Source: Absidia repens
Taxonomy: Eukaryota; Mucoromycota; Mucoromycetes; Mucorales; Cunninghamellaceae
Direction: 5' to 3'
Assembly (NCBI GenBank): GCA_002105175.1
Contig: MCGE01000035.1
Coordinates: 1-64,000, forward strand
Length of the DNA: 64,000 bases
The notes under the pieces are model-generated. The model worked only from the letters and a program-made list of their open reading frames with translations, ran no database searches and was not told the DNA's origin. Numbering within the stretch: position 1 is the first letter of the stretch; each line of letters opens with the position of its first letter. Shown in pieces: positions 1 through 11,619 of this stretch. A program made the position numbers and the translations under genes.

Positions 1-1
1 A

Positions 2-538
2 ACTTTTCAAGGATTAACGCATTTGACGTTGGATGGGTCCGCATCGTTAGCACTTGCCATGACATTAGCCGGCAAGATCTCCCCATTCGGCGACAACAAC
101 GATAAGCGTCGTGCAACCGAAGCCGTCATTGCTTCCTGGCCTCACTTGAAGAAGCTTCATTTGGGTCATTGCAAGTTTATGGACGACGCCACATGGATTC
201 GCTTTGTGCAAACGCATCCACACCTTGTGTCTGTTCATCTCTCGGAGGCATGCTTGACCGATGCAAGCCTGGATGCCATGGCCGGATGTCTCCGTGATGC
301 TCTTTCCTCAGTGGTATTCACGAACATCAATGCTATCTCCACTGTTGGTGTGCATCGACTGATTCAGAACTGCAAACGATTGGTGCGTGCTTCTTTTCGT
401 CAATGTGCGCAAATTTTGGCAGGTGACTTTGGAAAACGGGAGATGGACAACATGCGCCGCGTGCATAACACAAACTGGGAACTGGACAACGATGAGCAAC
501 ATCTAGTCAACACGACCACTGTGATGCATTTGGCTTAG
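2..538 (+). CDS. F-box/LRR-type protein, C-terminal part (5' end outside window)
   Basis: The reading frame is open from base 2 to a TAG at 536-538, so the gene begins before the window. The translation carries leucine-rich-repeat-like segments (WPHLKKLHLGHC, HPHLVSVHLSEACLTDASLDAM, GVHRLIQNCKRLVRASFRQC). These align with the last third of the four complete F-box paralogues downstream (for example 13063-14514), which share the HPHL...LTDASLDAM and LIQ-C arrangement. In complete relatives the F-box is N-terminal, so it should lie upstream. F-box/LRR proteins are substrate receptors of SCF ubiquitin ligases. The C-terminus (after residue ~140) differs from the other paralogues and most resembles the broken copy at 4869-6462, including the shared 3' flank at 540-660. 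It may be functional or an early pseudogene; the missing 5' half prevents a decision. Confidence 0.6.
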   Translation, partial: TFQGLTHLTLDGSASLALAMTLAGKISPFGDNNDKRRATEAVIASWPHLKKLHLGHCKFMDDATWIRFVQTHPHLVSVHLSEACLTDASLDAMAGCLRDALSSVVFTNINAISTVGVHRLIQNCKRLVRASFRQCAQILAGDFGKREMDNMRRVHNTNWELDNDEQHLVNTTTVMHLA

Positions 539-1193
539 TTTGGTTGGTGATTAGTTTTGTTTCGTTTGATTGGATTTAGTTTTAGTATGGTCTTATTTTA
601 TACTTTATTTTACCCTCCATCTTAAAAAAGAATAAATAATATTGCATTGCTCTTTTTATTCTTGACCTGTTGACTTCTTGTTGAGTTTGTTTTTTTTTTT
701 TTTTTTTTTTTTACTGGATAGTACAAAATCGCAGAGTTGGCAGAAGTTAGAGAAAAGTGGATCTTAACGGAGACGAGTTAGGTAGTTGAATAAAAATTAA
801 AAATCCGCCTATTTAATGAAGCATGAACATCAAACAAGGTAGAGTATGTGTTGACCGTTCCTCTAAATTAACATAATAGAAATAGAGAAGTGGACTGAGC
901 GACAAAAGTGAAATACATACAAATAAAAAGGGAGTATCCTTTTTTATTCATTCAAATTTTTACACGCAGGTATTAAAAAACAAAAGTAAAGAGTCAATAA
1001 AACCAAGAGACACTGTATATATCAATTAACTAGCAACATGTCATCACCAATCCCAATGACCTTGTCCATCCATCCCCGCGGCACAAACCATAGATCCCAG
1101 AATTAAACTGACACCACATAAAGCCGCAATATAGATATACAAAAAAAAAAAAAAAAAGGCCACATCAATATACAAACAACAAGGATATTCGTA
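539..1193. other. Intergenic, tail-to-tail between two F-box genes
   Basis: I see no gene. The first ~120 bases are a 3' flank also found at 6461-6600, with AATAAA-like sites at ~630. A T run of about 20 lies at ~690-711 and an A run at ~1141-1157. Confidence 0.5.
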
Positions 1194-2525
1194 TTATTGC
1201 CACCAGGTAACTCGCGGTTCTGTTAAAAGTTCTAGATAACTAACACTACCATCACTATCATCGCCGCGAATTTGGTTGATTAACGTCTGGTGCAGATTAC
1301 ACAAACGCGATGGAAACGGCCTTAGGTCGAACCTGCATTTGTATCTGGACTTGTTGTAAACATGTACGATTTCCGGAAAATCATCCCAGCTTAGACCACA
1401 ATGGTCCATGTAAATGTAGGTGAGGGTGGGGCAGTGCATCACAAGTTGACGGATATCATGGGGCTCAATTTTCTTGTTCCATGATAGATCCAGGATGGAC
1501 AGGTTGGGTAAAAAGGCGGCCATGGCTTCCAAGACACGAGCACCAAGTGGGTATCCCCTTAAAATGACAGAGCAAAGGTGAGGGTGTGTTTGAAAAAACG
1601 TAATAAAGTAATCCTCCACTTTGTCCATATTCTGTTTTTCTTCCTCTTCATCAAAGCTGTTGAGGCGATTGATCCTGTAGTTGACGGTCGTGAGGTTAGC
1701 ATCCGGATGTGTCAGTGTCAAGTGAGTCAAATAGGGCCATCTGACCCTGCTGTTGGTTGTTGTTGTCGGCGTTTGTGATGTCGATAAGAGGCTTAAAACA
1801 AAAGAAGTGGAAGGTTCATGAAACACCAAGCTAGTCAAACGGTCGAACCGAACAAAATCCGGGATGCGTTCTTGAAGTGCGGACCAAGAATAGAGGGAAT
1901 CGAGGGAATAGAGGTGCCAGTCCCGAATTTTAAAACAAATTCCTTGTAGAGGACAATGCGCAAGCCTCAAAAAGGTGGTGGATGGTATATTGTGGCAATC
2001 GATCAAAGCGAGATTTGAAAGTTGATGACAGTGCTCATTGAGGGAATCAATAGAAATGTGCGTTATAGGACTTGTGCAGAGGAAAAGTGTCGTGAGGTCT
2101 CGACAAGTCCGAGCAAGAGGCTCGACACTGGCATCTGTAATGTTATGTGCTTTACTGATTTCCAAACGCTGCAAAGAACGAGCGTGTTTGATTAAGCACA
2201 AAAGATGTTTGTCCTCATAATTAATATAATACCATTTGACGACCCGTATATGTTGTCCTATTGGATGGGAGGCCGTTGCAAGACAAATGAAGAAGGTTTC
2301 CCTTAAGTTATGGTCATATCTCAAAGACGGTTGTTGCCATAACAAAGGAGTCGCTGTTGTATTCCATGTTTTGTTAACGATTGCACATTCGTAAAGGTCC
2401 CGTTGTCGGGAGAGTTGTTGTAGAATCAATGATACTATTTCAGGTGGAAGACGCCCGAATGTTGTCATCATAGAAGAAGAGAGAAAAAAAGAGGGAGGTG
2501 AGGCGAAAGAAAAAACGAGTTTCAT
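1194..2525 (-). CDS. Single-exon F-box/LRR protein (443 aa)
   Basis: This is an uninterrupted 443-codon frame on the minus strand. An F-box is visible near the N-terminus: LPPEIVSLILQQL, then CAIVNKTWNTTATPLLWQQP. Degenerate leucine-rich repeats follow, such as LQRLEISKAHNITDASVEPLA, CHQLSNLALIDC and LPNLSILDLSWNKKI. It is most likely an SCF substrate receptor. Two in-frame ATGs 18-19 codons downstream (MMTTFGRLPPEIV) put the F-box at the very N-terminus. The first 18 residues are hydrophobic and serine-rich, so the later start is plausible. It has no introns, unlike the three-exon F-box paralogues in this window, and is divergent from them in sequence. It lies between a partial and a broken member of that other family, in opposite orientation. 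Confidence 0.8.
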   Translation of the reverse strand: MKLVFSFASPPSFFLSSSMMTTFGRLPPEIVSLILQQLSRQRDLYECAIVNKTWNTTATPLLWQQPSLRYDHNLRETFFICLATASHPIGQHIRVVKWYYINYEDKHLLCLIKHARSLQRLEISKAHNITDASVEPLARTCRDLTTLFLCTSPITHISIDSLNEHCHQLSNLALIDCHNIPSTTFLRLAHCPLQGICFKIRDWHLYSLDSLYSWSALQERIPDFVRFDRLTSLVFHEPSTSFVLSLLSTSQTPTTTTNSRVRWPYLTHLTLTHPDANLTTVNYRINRLNSFDEEEEKQNMDKVEDYFITFFQTHPHLCSVILRGYPLGARVLEAMAAFLPNLSILDLSWNKKIEPHDIRQLVMHCPTLTYIYMDHCGLSWDDFPEIVHVYNKSRYKCRFDLRPFPSRLCNLHQTLINQIRGDDSDGSVSYLELLTEPRVTWWQ

Positions 2526-2762
2526 AAATTGATGCAGCTAGTTCCCACATCGTTATCTCTAAGGTTTACACCAACAATAAAATCGGGATGCCTCAACGTA
2601 AACAAATTCCGGCTGCGTGTAAAAACTATTTTACGCTTAAACCTTAAAAATATTTCACGTTACATTTGAAACGTTTTTATATTGAACACATATACACCGA
2701 CCACCAATGCTTCCTCCCGACCTCCCCACTTCTTCCTTTCCCAGTATACAACAGTTCTACAT

Positions 2763-2960
2763 ATATATATATATACATATATTGATAAGAGTGACGCGAG
2801 GTGGCTGGTTTTTTTTTTTTGAAATGGCGCCATGTCACCAAAGATGACAATGCATGAATGACCCCTGACTTCGGAGGGATAATTTGCATGAATTTCGTTT
2901 CAAAAACCGCGTCCCCAAATTGCATATACCCTATGCGTGATCCCCACAAAAATAAAAAAA
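2763..2960. repeat. Dispersed repeat R1, copy 1
   Basis: First of five copies in the window (others at ~6894, ~15830, ~28030, ~44010). Landmarks are AATGGCGCCATGTCACC, then ATGCATGAATG, then a CCCCTGA...TTCGGAGGG block, then TTGCATGAATTTCGTTTCAA. This copy is bracketed by a T run on the left and an A run on the right. It is the most diverged copy. Read on the minus strand, all five copies keep a short open frame containing VFETKFMQ and PPKSG.IHAL, so the repeat may be a coding relic. Its class is unknown. Confidence 0.75.
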
Positions 2961-2964
2961 AAAA

Positions 2965-3774
2965 AAAAAATGGAATATGGTCTGGACCGTGGTGTAATAA
3001 TTTGCGACACTACAACTCTAGAACTACTCAACGGGCTGAAAGTGTACATGCATCCTTAAAATGCACCTTAAGGAAGAATGAATCATTGACTTCCCTACTG
3101 GAAAAATTGGTGATTGGATCAGACAAGGGGTATGTAAATACATATTTATTATGTTTTTTTTTTTTTTAAAAAAAAAAGGGAGCTCATACATACTTACTGC
3201 TTTTTTAGATCTATCTCTGATTTTGAAAAATAGCAAGATGCGCATTATTTCAAAACGAAAGTGAGATAAATACTTTCCCAATTGCAGTTTACAAGGAAGA
3301 AATCTTCGAAGATTTGATGGGGAAGGTGTCACACTTTGCATTGACGATGCTTTATAACAAGTATAAACAAAAAAAAAAATACAAAAAAGAATACTCATTG
3401 CATGTGCATGGTCCGCCAAAATTTTGGTCTTTACTGCCGCCGCAACTTCCCTACTGGGCTCTCATTGGATGATATTAGCACATTTTGGCACTTTGAAGCA
3501 TTGAAGGTACAGTTTCAATTTTTTTTTAAATCCCATTATCACATAATAACTATATATATATTACATATATATAGTAGATAAGATAAATCACGAAGCAGCA
3601 ATTTTAGAAATAGAAAATTTATTACAAAGCGTCCATCAAGATGAACTCCCTGATCCGGTAACCAAGATATCAAATATGATAAAAGAAAAGGACAGCTTGA
3701 AAAACGGATCATCAATTGAAGATGGCGAGCATTTTTCACTGCCACCAAGAGCAACTACCAAAGGTCGACCAAGT

Positions 3775-3810
<36 letters not shown>

Positions 3811-4036
3811 CGTAAATCCGCGGAAGATAAAAGTCAATTACCATATGGAAGAAAATGGATCTTTAAACTTGGGACTCGCCCGCTGGCGGAATAATTCATG
3901 CTTTATTCACTGCATCGCTGAATTCTTGCAAAGAGCAGTTCTTGTCTTGGTTTGCTTTAATTTTGGTGAGGAAGAAGACGGTTACGTTGATAATGACAAT
4001 GAAAGTTTTAATCCTACCAGGATACTAAGAAAATGA
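2965..4036 (+). mobile_element. Degenerate Mutator-like (MULE) transposase remnant
   Basis: Around 2970-3125 the plus strand encodes a segment with YNSRTTQRAESVHASLK, then a leucine-rich stretch. This resembles the R-x-ES-x-HA-x-LK region near the C-terminus of MULE transposases. Around 3690-3890 another segment reads TTKGRPSQ followed by lysines and KSAEDKSQ. It resembles the GRP-linker that follows such domains, but is invaded by an A run of 34 (3776-3809). Stops and frame changes separate the pieces, so this is a dead fragment. A second piece of the same element (HYNARTTQRADSAH) lies on the minus strand at 23277-23385. Family assignment rests on motif memory only. Confidence 0.4.
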
Positions 4037-4868
4037 CAAAAATTGGTTCTGGCTGGGAAGTACAAGGAAGGAACGAAATTGGTTCGCAATCATGGCATTC
4101 AATGAACAATGAAAATGATGCAAAGTCTGGATAACCCAAAATAGTGGCATTTTTTGTGTTTATTTTTGGCAATTTTTGGCAGCTGATCCCCTGTTGCTCC
4201 TTGATTGTTTAGATGGTGAGTCTTGCATGTAATTGATATATAATTTTTTTTTTTTTTTTAAAAAACAAAAAAAAAACAAACAAAAAAATAAACCGCCATT
4301 CTCTTTAGCCAGCAACATATATAACATCCCATGTTCCCTTTACTCCCTTTTACCTCCCCCTCCACGTACTTCGCCAGCTTAACCTTTTCTCATATCACAT
4401 CTCCCCTCTCCTCGACCATGGGTTTTTATCACCTTTGCCCTCTTTACCCCTATATAATATTATTGGCCACCGCTCTTATGACGTGAGACCAAGTCTTTAT
4501 TTAATTAAATAAATGAAACTACAAAAAAAAAAAAAAAAAGGCAACAAAAGAGCCTGTTAGATGCTATCCGATATAAATTAGATATTTTTTGAAAGCAGCA
4601 ACGAATATTGCTCTTCCTTAAATTTCTTATTGATGTGTGTATGTATGTGTGTGTTATGGGTGGTGTGATTCAGATGTTTTTATAAGGATGTTTGACTATT
4701 CTCTGTGCAATATGGATCACGGATGTTCCCGGACTTTTAATGTGGCGTAAAAGGGCTTAAAAAGGTAGAGGTCAAAAAAGCAGGAAATTGCATTTAACTT
4801 TCAAATACCCTCTCTTCTTTTACTTTTATCACGAAACACATTCCGCACGGGAAGCAATTACTATTACA
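4037..4868. other. Intergenic, homopolymer-rich
   Basis: No gene seen. It holds a T run at ~4245-4259 with an A-rich stretch after it, an A run at ~4522-4538, and a TATA-like ttttataagg near 4678, about 190 bases before the ATG of the next (broken) F-box copy. Confidence 0.4.
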
Positions 4869-6462
4869 ATGGAATCTCTTAACGACAGTTACTCCGATCA
4901 ACAACATACATCATCTTGGGACTCCCAGAAACAAGGCCTGGAAATGGTGGGGGTGGTTCTTGTGTAAGTAATTTATTGGAAAGGACACGACCTCTAAATG
5001 TTACTAACACTTTTTTAACTATTAGTCTTCAAATTCTGTTGATACTGAAGCTCTACAACCACACTGTAAGGTACAAAAAAAAAAAAAAAAAAAAAAAAAA
5101 GGAGAAGCGACTCGCCGGACGAAAGGCCTTATTTTTTTTTTTTTTTTTTGGTTTATAGTAGGCGGCAATATCGAACAAAGGAGACACTACGCTGAAAACA
5201 TTCTTAGAGATGAACAAGTCAAACCCAACGGCACGGTGACTATTACTCCGCATTTTCGACAACTTCCGAATGAAATCCTGGTGCGAATCATCCACTATGT
5301 TCTTGAACAAACAAGTCATCCCTCCTATTTTGAAATATCGGTCATTCATTTTACCAGCTGGCAGATGATCGATATGCACGAGGACGACAACGCAATATTT
5401 ATACATGGACATTGGTCAGCAAACAGTTTTATGCCATCGCCAATCCGCTGTTATGGATAGAACCGGTACTGAATATCGTCGATCCCAGTATCAACGTCAG
5501 ACGGCGCATGCAACAGCTACTTGACGGTTTAGCAGTGACACAACAACCCCTGGGTGACTATGTTAGAACGCTGGTTTTATCCAACAGCTTTTGTAGTGAC
5601 ACAGACCTTTTACGATTGATGCCCTACATCCGCCATGTGGAAACCTTGACCATACAAAATGTAGTTTTTCACACGATATCCCTACTTTACTAGCAACATA
5701 CACGACTTTCCACGCATTGTCCCCATCTCACCTCCCTCACGCTCTCCAACATTTTTCTTTCGGATGCAACCTTCCGCGCCCTAGGTCAACATTGCCACCA
5801 ACTTAATGACCTTACTCTGAAAGCTGCGCGGTCTATGGGATACATGTTTGTACTCTTTCCAATTGTCCTTTGGAAAAAATCCACCTCACAGATGGTAATT
5901 CGAGGGTGTTTCCTGCAACATGGCAATGACGTTGCTTCCTTTCAAGGATTGACGCATTTGACGTTGAATGGTGCCGCCTCTTTGGACTTGTCGGACATTA
6001 GCCAGCAACAACCACAACTCACCACACGCCGGCAACAACAAGCAGCAGAGGACCATCGTTTTCTGGCCTCACTTGAAGGTGATTGATTTATCATTGCTAT
6101 ATGACGACGCCACTGGATCGCTTCATGCAAGCGCATCCACACCTTGTGTCGTTCAACTCACGATGCACCTTGACCGATGTAAGCCTGGATGCCGTGGCCG
6201 TTATCTCGGTGATCTTTCCACATTGGTATTCGTGAAAATGAATGATATCTCCGCAGATGGTGTACGTCGACTGATTCAGAACTGCAAAGGATTGGTGAGT
6301 GCTTCTTTTCATCAATGTGGCAAATTTTGTCAGGTGATTTTGGACACATGGTGTAAATATCTTCTGTGCCTGGGTAAACTGAGATGGACAACATGCGTCG
6401 CGTGAAACAACTGACAACGATGAGCAACATCTAATCAACACGTCACTCTGATGCATTTGGCT
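4869..6462 (+). pseudogene. F-box/LRR pseudogene
   Basis: This is a broken relative of the three-exon F-box paralogues. An ATG at 4869 opens a serine/glutamine-rich exon ending at a strong donor (GTAAGT at 4964), with a TTACTAAC branch-like site and an acceptor at ~5025. A second intron carries a long A run (from ~5072) and a T run (to ~5149). The main exon, from ~5160, has an F-box start (RQLPNEILVRIIHYV). A one-base loss near 5415 shifts the frame, which continues as VSKQFYAIANPLLWIEP. A stop at ~5691 and further shifts break the LRR part. LRR pieces remain recognisable at ~5700-5830, 5940-6000 and 6090-6320, and pair with the partial copy at 2-538. The 3' flank (6461-6600) matches 539-660. 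Confidence 0.75.
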
Positions 6463-6893
6463 TAGTTAGTTGATGATAGTTTTGTTATCTTTGATTCGAT
6501 TTAGTTTAGTATCATCTTATTTATATTTTATTTTACCCCCATCTTAAAAAAGAATAAATAATATTGGATTGTCTTTTTATTCTGACCTGTTGACTTTTGT
6601 TGAGTTTGATTGCCTGTTTGTTTGTTTGTTTGTTTATTTTTTTTTTTGTTTGTATACAATTTCTACTCTTATCTTCAACAAAATATATCTTTATATATCA
6701 ATTATTTGATGTTCCTTCGTACCATTGTTCTACCATCATCCACTCTCACCCCACAGGACTGTACAGTGTGGGTGCAGTAACATGCAATAAATATATCAAG
6801 AAGAAGGAGTTGGTTGGCTGCATTTGCAAACATCATATATATAAACGGGTGTTTCTCCATAATCAAAGCGTTTTTTTTTTTTTTTTTTTTGAA

Positions 6894-7220
6894 GTTGATC
6901 AGAGTGAGGTAGGGTGGCTGGGTGTTTTTTTTGAAATGGCGCCATATCACCAATGATGACAATGCATGAATGGCCCCTGATTTCGGAGGGACTCTTTGCA
7001 TGAATTTCGTTTCAAACACCGCGCTGCCAGATTGCATATACCCTATGCATGATCTCAAAAAAAAAAAAAAAAATTGTCTCAACATCAGCTACGTACATAT
7101 TTCCTTACTTTTGTTGTATAGTCATCAACATCGATATCGATAAATTATTTGGATTAATGGAAGGTACAGAAATGCAGGGGGGTCATTACACCCTAGACTG
7201 ACTTTTAACCCTTTGTTACG
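6894..7220. repeat. Dispersed repeat R1, copy 2, with extended right flank
   Basis: It contains the same core landmarks as copy 1 (AATGGCGCCAT, TTCGGAGGG, TTGCATGAATTTCGTTTCAA). After the A run at ~7059-7074 a further ~140 bases (tctcaacatcagctacgtac ... cctttgttac) are shared with copy 3 at 15966-16110. So copies 2 and 3 belong to a longer duplicated segment. Confidence 0.75.
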
Positions 7221-8066
7221 TTTCCCTCCCCGTGCCTCAGAAAGTGGTTGGTAGTCTCTTAGACCACTTACTATGAAATGTAGTCATATAAATGAAATTT
7301 AGATCATGCTGTGCGTGCAACCACTACCACTATAGAGGATTTTGGACTGCTTTCTAGTTTATCTATGATTCATTTCAGCAAGTCCCTGACACCTACATAG
7401 TAATTTTTTTATTTTTTTGAAGGTATCAGAATGCTTTGAAATCGAGTATACAAAAACTTGAAATAATTAAGGTTTACATTACACTCTTGCTGAACTGAAT
7501 TGTCGTAATGCATCATATTATTAGAGGTTGTGCTCTCACGATGCCCCTCCCTCACCGCTCCAACACATTTGGGCTATCAATATTCAGCCAATAGCATTGG
7601 GGGCATGTCCAAAAGAAGCATTTGCCATTTTTGGTGGCATGTGCGCTACTACATACAGGTGGAAGTGCGTTGTTTCCTCGACAACAGCAAATAAAGCTCA
7701 GCAGACCGGCAATCACCCAGCCTCTCCACCTGCATGTAGTACATAAAGTAAAAGGAGGGAATAGCGGCGACTGTTAAAAGTCTCCCAGAAAAAAAAAACC
7801 AGGAACCAAATTGGTCTAGGAGTATGCCACACTAAATGAAATAAGAAGCCTCACCGAGAAATAAGCCATTTTTTATCTAAATATCCACTGTTGTAAAAAA
7901 CTATAATCGATAGAGATAAAAAGCCGGGATTCTATTTATTTTCGAAACAAACGTGGGGCACCGCATTGAGTTTCGTGTTACCGACCAACGGCGTTTTACT
8001 ATGTTCCCAAAATATACCTACCACCAAACTATTCTTCTTTTCTTCTTTTTCCTTTCTAACTACATA
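7221..8066. other. Intergenic, upstream of HET gene A
   Basis: No gene is supportable. A locally GC-richer stretch at 7530-7745 has a 72-codon plus-strand frame with no recognisable domain. I treat it as unresolved. Confidence 0.35.
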
Positions 8067-10330
8067 ATGACGAGAGATGGTCCAGTGGATGAGCATGACA
8101 AAGGTAATATAGGCGTCACTTCGTTGACTGTGTATATATGTACAGTAAAACCCCATCCCATAGGGACTGACATGACGTTATCCTCTTTACAAATTCATAT
8201 AGACTTATCACTAACGGACACCTCGCAACGGCAAAGAAAACCGTTTCAAATTGTTCTTGTCGACATTCGAAAGGCTGCCAGAGATAAAGCCATTTTTTGT
8301 GTCGAAAAGCCTCTAGAGGAAAGCATGGAGAATTTGAACTTCGTTGCTTTGTCTTACCGTTGGGGCGAACTACAAGAGACACTAATTAATACACGAGTTG
8401 GCTATACGGCATCCATCACCTCATTTGACCTGGAAGATTTTTATCGGCTTTGCCATATGATGACCATGGAATCGGATTTGAAACATATCAAGTATGTGTG
8501 GGTGGATGCTATATGTGTGGATCAACGCCCGACAAAACGAAAAAATACTGTATATCGAATGAGCGACATTTACGAAAAAGCTTCGTTTATTTTGGCTGTA
8601 CCTGACCTTCATTTAGCATACTTAAGAAACTTAACGATGAAGAATATGGATATCACGGAGGATTCTGCTCTTTACAGTGATTATATCTATTACCTTATTC
8701 ATGGAAACTCGGACCAGCTAGAGAAAATCGAGGCAAACTTCGATAACCGAGTGCCAAAGGATCCAGGGTTACGACAATTACTGACCCGATACACAGATCA
8801 TTTTGTGGATGCAAAGGATCCAGGGTTACGACAATTACTGACCCGATACACAGATCATTTTGTGGATGGGTTCATGAAATATCGACGACATGGTTACCCC
8901 TATTGTCCCGCGCGAAGCCTCGATCATATTTGCGAAGAAAACGGTCCAGTAACCCGTCTCCAACCTCAAACTCGAACGGAACGTGATCAGATCTATTCCT
9001 TTGAAAATTTACATCATTGTCATGATATGGAGAATTGTCCTTTAAAAACCTTTAGTGAGCAAGAGTATCAAGCAACACGGGAAGAAATTGCACGACATAA
9101 TGATGCCAACTGGAAGTCAAGAATCATTGAAAGAAGTACCGCAATTAGACAATCGATGGCATTTTTGGCGGATCTCATTAAGGATTGGTCGTCCCGTGTT
9201 TGGGTCATCAGTGAATACAGTATTGCTAAAAAGAAAAATAATCTAAAGTATTGGTTTGCACAATTACAACGATACGAATCGCATTTTGGTAAATTCCAAG
9301 ATATGGACGACTTCGCTTTTTTTAAATTTGACGTCGAAGACCCCTGTTTCTCTGAATTTCTCAATATCAACATTTATCAATACGATCTCACACCATGGCA
9401 TTCAACAAATACCTCATCCAATCCAGTTTACGTATATTTTCATAAAACGTTGATCAAGCAACTTAATCAGCAGACCTTCCTGGAGATGATATTGAAATCC
9501 AAGGCCAGCAAGAACGGTAAAATAGTTTATCAGTAAAACAAGATAATTGAACTTTTACTACTTTAAACTGGTTATAATAATAGGAATTAATTTTTTAAAA
9601 ACAAAAAATAGAGGATCGATTTTACAGCATCTTGCCATTGTCAGAGTATGCAAACAGTATCAAAAACCTCGAGGTGGGTGACTGGGAAATAAATACGGTG
9701 GTCTCAGTTAAATTGAAGCTGTACGAGATTATGACTATCAAAGACAAATTAAACCTTCTTTTTTGGTCAGGCAACTTGTATGCGTCAAATAAAGGTACGA
9801 TTCTACCAACATTTGCAACATCGACTTTACCTCTTAGGTTTGAAAATGGAAATCTGACACATAGTAAAAATTCTCTTTGGAATTTTGATTTGAACAACAC
9901 ATCGACCATTATGCTTCTTCAGCATCATCATCATCATCATCATCAAACAGATAGTAATGAGGATGGCACCTCACGACTTTATTATCTTCAACTGAAACCC
10001 TTACAATATTTTATCTATGACTACGAAAGCGAAAACAATCGTAATGATTCATTTGAACTGGATTGGAGGAGAAAAGAAATCCGCAAACGCCTTGGCATCA
10101 GTAGCTCTATCATTACCACTGCTCACATTGACCTTGTATGCATTCCTGCTTTGACCCGTTATGCCAGTGCAAGAGCGTATGATCAATTCTATATCATTTT
10201 AGTTGGAAGCTTTATCGAAAATAAATGGACATTAGATCAAAATTCCCTCGAACTTCACGTTACAGATCCTGGTTGGATTCCTGGTGACAATGACAATGAT
10301 AATAAGTCTGTAGTATTTAATATATATTAG
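8067..10330 (+). CDS. HET-domain protein A (three exons, 689 aa)
   Basis: Model: exons 8067-8103, 8203-9516 and 9612-10330, all GT-AG, with a sum divisible by three. Exon 1 (12 codons plus one base) matches the other five HET paralogues in length and phase. The HET domain shows FVALSYRWGE, then YVWVDAICVDQ, then a conserved MSDIYEKA segment. HET domains mediate heterokaryon incompatibility and cell death in Dikarya. A later conserved block is SSRVWVISEY...KKKNNLKYWF. Exon 3 encodes the family C-terminal domain and ends in FNIY. Oddities: a nearly perfect 57-bp tandem duplication (8757-8813 and 8814-8870) doubles KDPGLRQLLTRYTDHFVD; exon 3 has a run of seven histidines (~9925-9945); intron 1 is 99 nt and open in frame, so read-through would insert 33 residues. 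This copy lacks the glutamine-rich linker of the plus-strand relatives. It is the most divergent plus-strand copy. Confidence 0.85.
8757..8870 (+). repeat. 57-bp in-frame tandem duplication inside HET gene A
   Basis: Two adjacent units (8757-8813, 8814-8870) differ only in the last two bases. Each encodes 19 residues beginning KDPGLRQLL. The five paralogues have a single unit, so the duplication is recent and keeps the frame. Confidence 0.95.
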
Positions 10331-11051
10331 TCCAGATATTTCTTATATCCATCGTTTAATTAATTGCTTGGTATTATATACATACAATACTGTATAGTAT
10401 CATCCATGTCGATTCTACTAGCTATTGATTTTTAGATATGTTTAATTCGACCTTACCCCATCTGTAGACTATGTATGCTACATCAAAAATAAAATAAAAA
10501 TATTGACCTACATGTTTTGAATGTTTGCCTAAAATACCATAAATATTCAAAGTAAGTGACCTTCACAAAAAAAAAAAAAAAAAAAAAAAAAGACAGCAAT
10601 ACCACTTGGTGACCCCAAGCTATAAGGATCTTGGTCATTTTAGTTGGCGTCTCCACACGCCCGCATCTACAGCCTATATAGTATGCTATGTACAGTACAA
10701 TATGTACGTCCATAATAAATTAATTTTTTGTCTTAATGTTCTATATTTCCCAATTAGTGTCCTTCCCACTATTTAATGTACCACGTTTTGTACCAATGTA
10801 ATGAATGATATATTTGTTGAATACTCTTTATTCAATATGGATGATATCATACCATAGATATGATAACAAAAATTGGAACTTTTGTTGTACTATATACATT
10901 AAATTAAACTAAACTAAACTAAACAACATTATACTGATTTTTACCCAAAATAAATTGTTACAGTTATTGAGAATTGGTTCGCCAGTCATGGGCCGAATTT
11001 TCTTCTATTCATGGTTGTCCGCTGGACATTTTCCTTCTGATGAGTGTGAAT

Positions 11052-11096
<45 letters not shown>

Positions 11097-11619
11097 GCGA
11101 GCGCCGCTCCATGGAACATCAGGCATACTAAGATGCAGGAATGGGGGGGGGCGGGGTCAACCATATACATCTTGTGTAAAAAGATAGGGGCCACATTACC
11201 ATTTCTTGATGAATTATTGGCTGTGTGATACAATATCAACTTTTTTCTTTTTTTATGAGAGACTATTTTCATTTTTCCAATGAGTACTGTACCGGAAAAG
11301 GATATGATAATCAAGGATGAAAAGAATCCCAATTACGTAGTTGGTGTTTTATTGGAATGATGTAGGTAGTTGAGGTAGTCCATTTTGATGGAGGGACGAT
11401 AAATGGCGACACCAAGACGTTTACCTCACAAAAAAAAAAAAAAAAAAAAAGATTTTGCCAATCACTCATGAGGACCAAGGCAAAAATTAGTTTAAATCCC
11501 GCACATGTTTTTTTTTCCCACTTTTTTTCCCGCACTTTCTTCTCTTTTTTCTTCTTTTCCCTTGTTTTTTTCTTCTTCATCGTTATATCACCATTGAGGC
11601 TATGATAATCTTAGATTAA
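10331..11619. other. Intergenic
   Basis: No gene seen. Notable runs: A at ~10567-10591, T of 38 at 11057-11094, and A at ~11430-11450. The short frames here are poly-Phe/poly-Lys translations of these runs. Confidence 0.5.
11057..11094. repeat. T homopolymer of 38
   Basis: One of the longest mononucleotide runs. Others are A34 at 3776-3809, A38 at 27710-27747, T36 at 32852-32887, A31 at 50920-50950 and T27 at 40748-40774. Confidence 0.95.

Noticed and set aside
7953..8066. Longer N-terminus for HET A
   Set aside because: No conservation with other HET genes and no ATG needed there. The 12-codon exon 1 at 8067 matches the family in length and phase.
9068..9373. Antisense frames across the HET exons
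   Set aside because: Shadow frames; the same antisense pattern recurs in every HET paralogue because the sense strand is conserved.
11009..11580. Overlapping Lys-rich and Phe-rich frames
   Set aside because: They are produced by homopolymers at 11057-11094 and 11430-11450 and have no domain.
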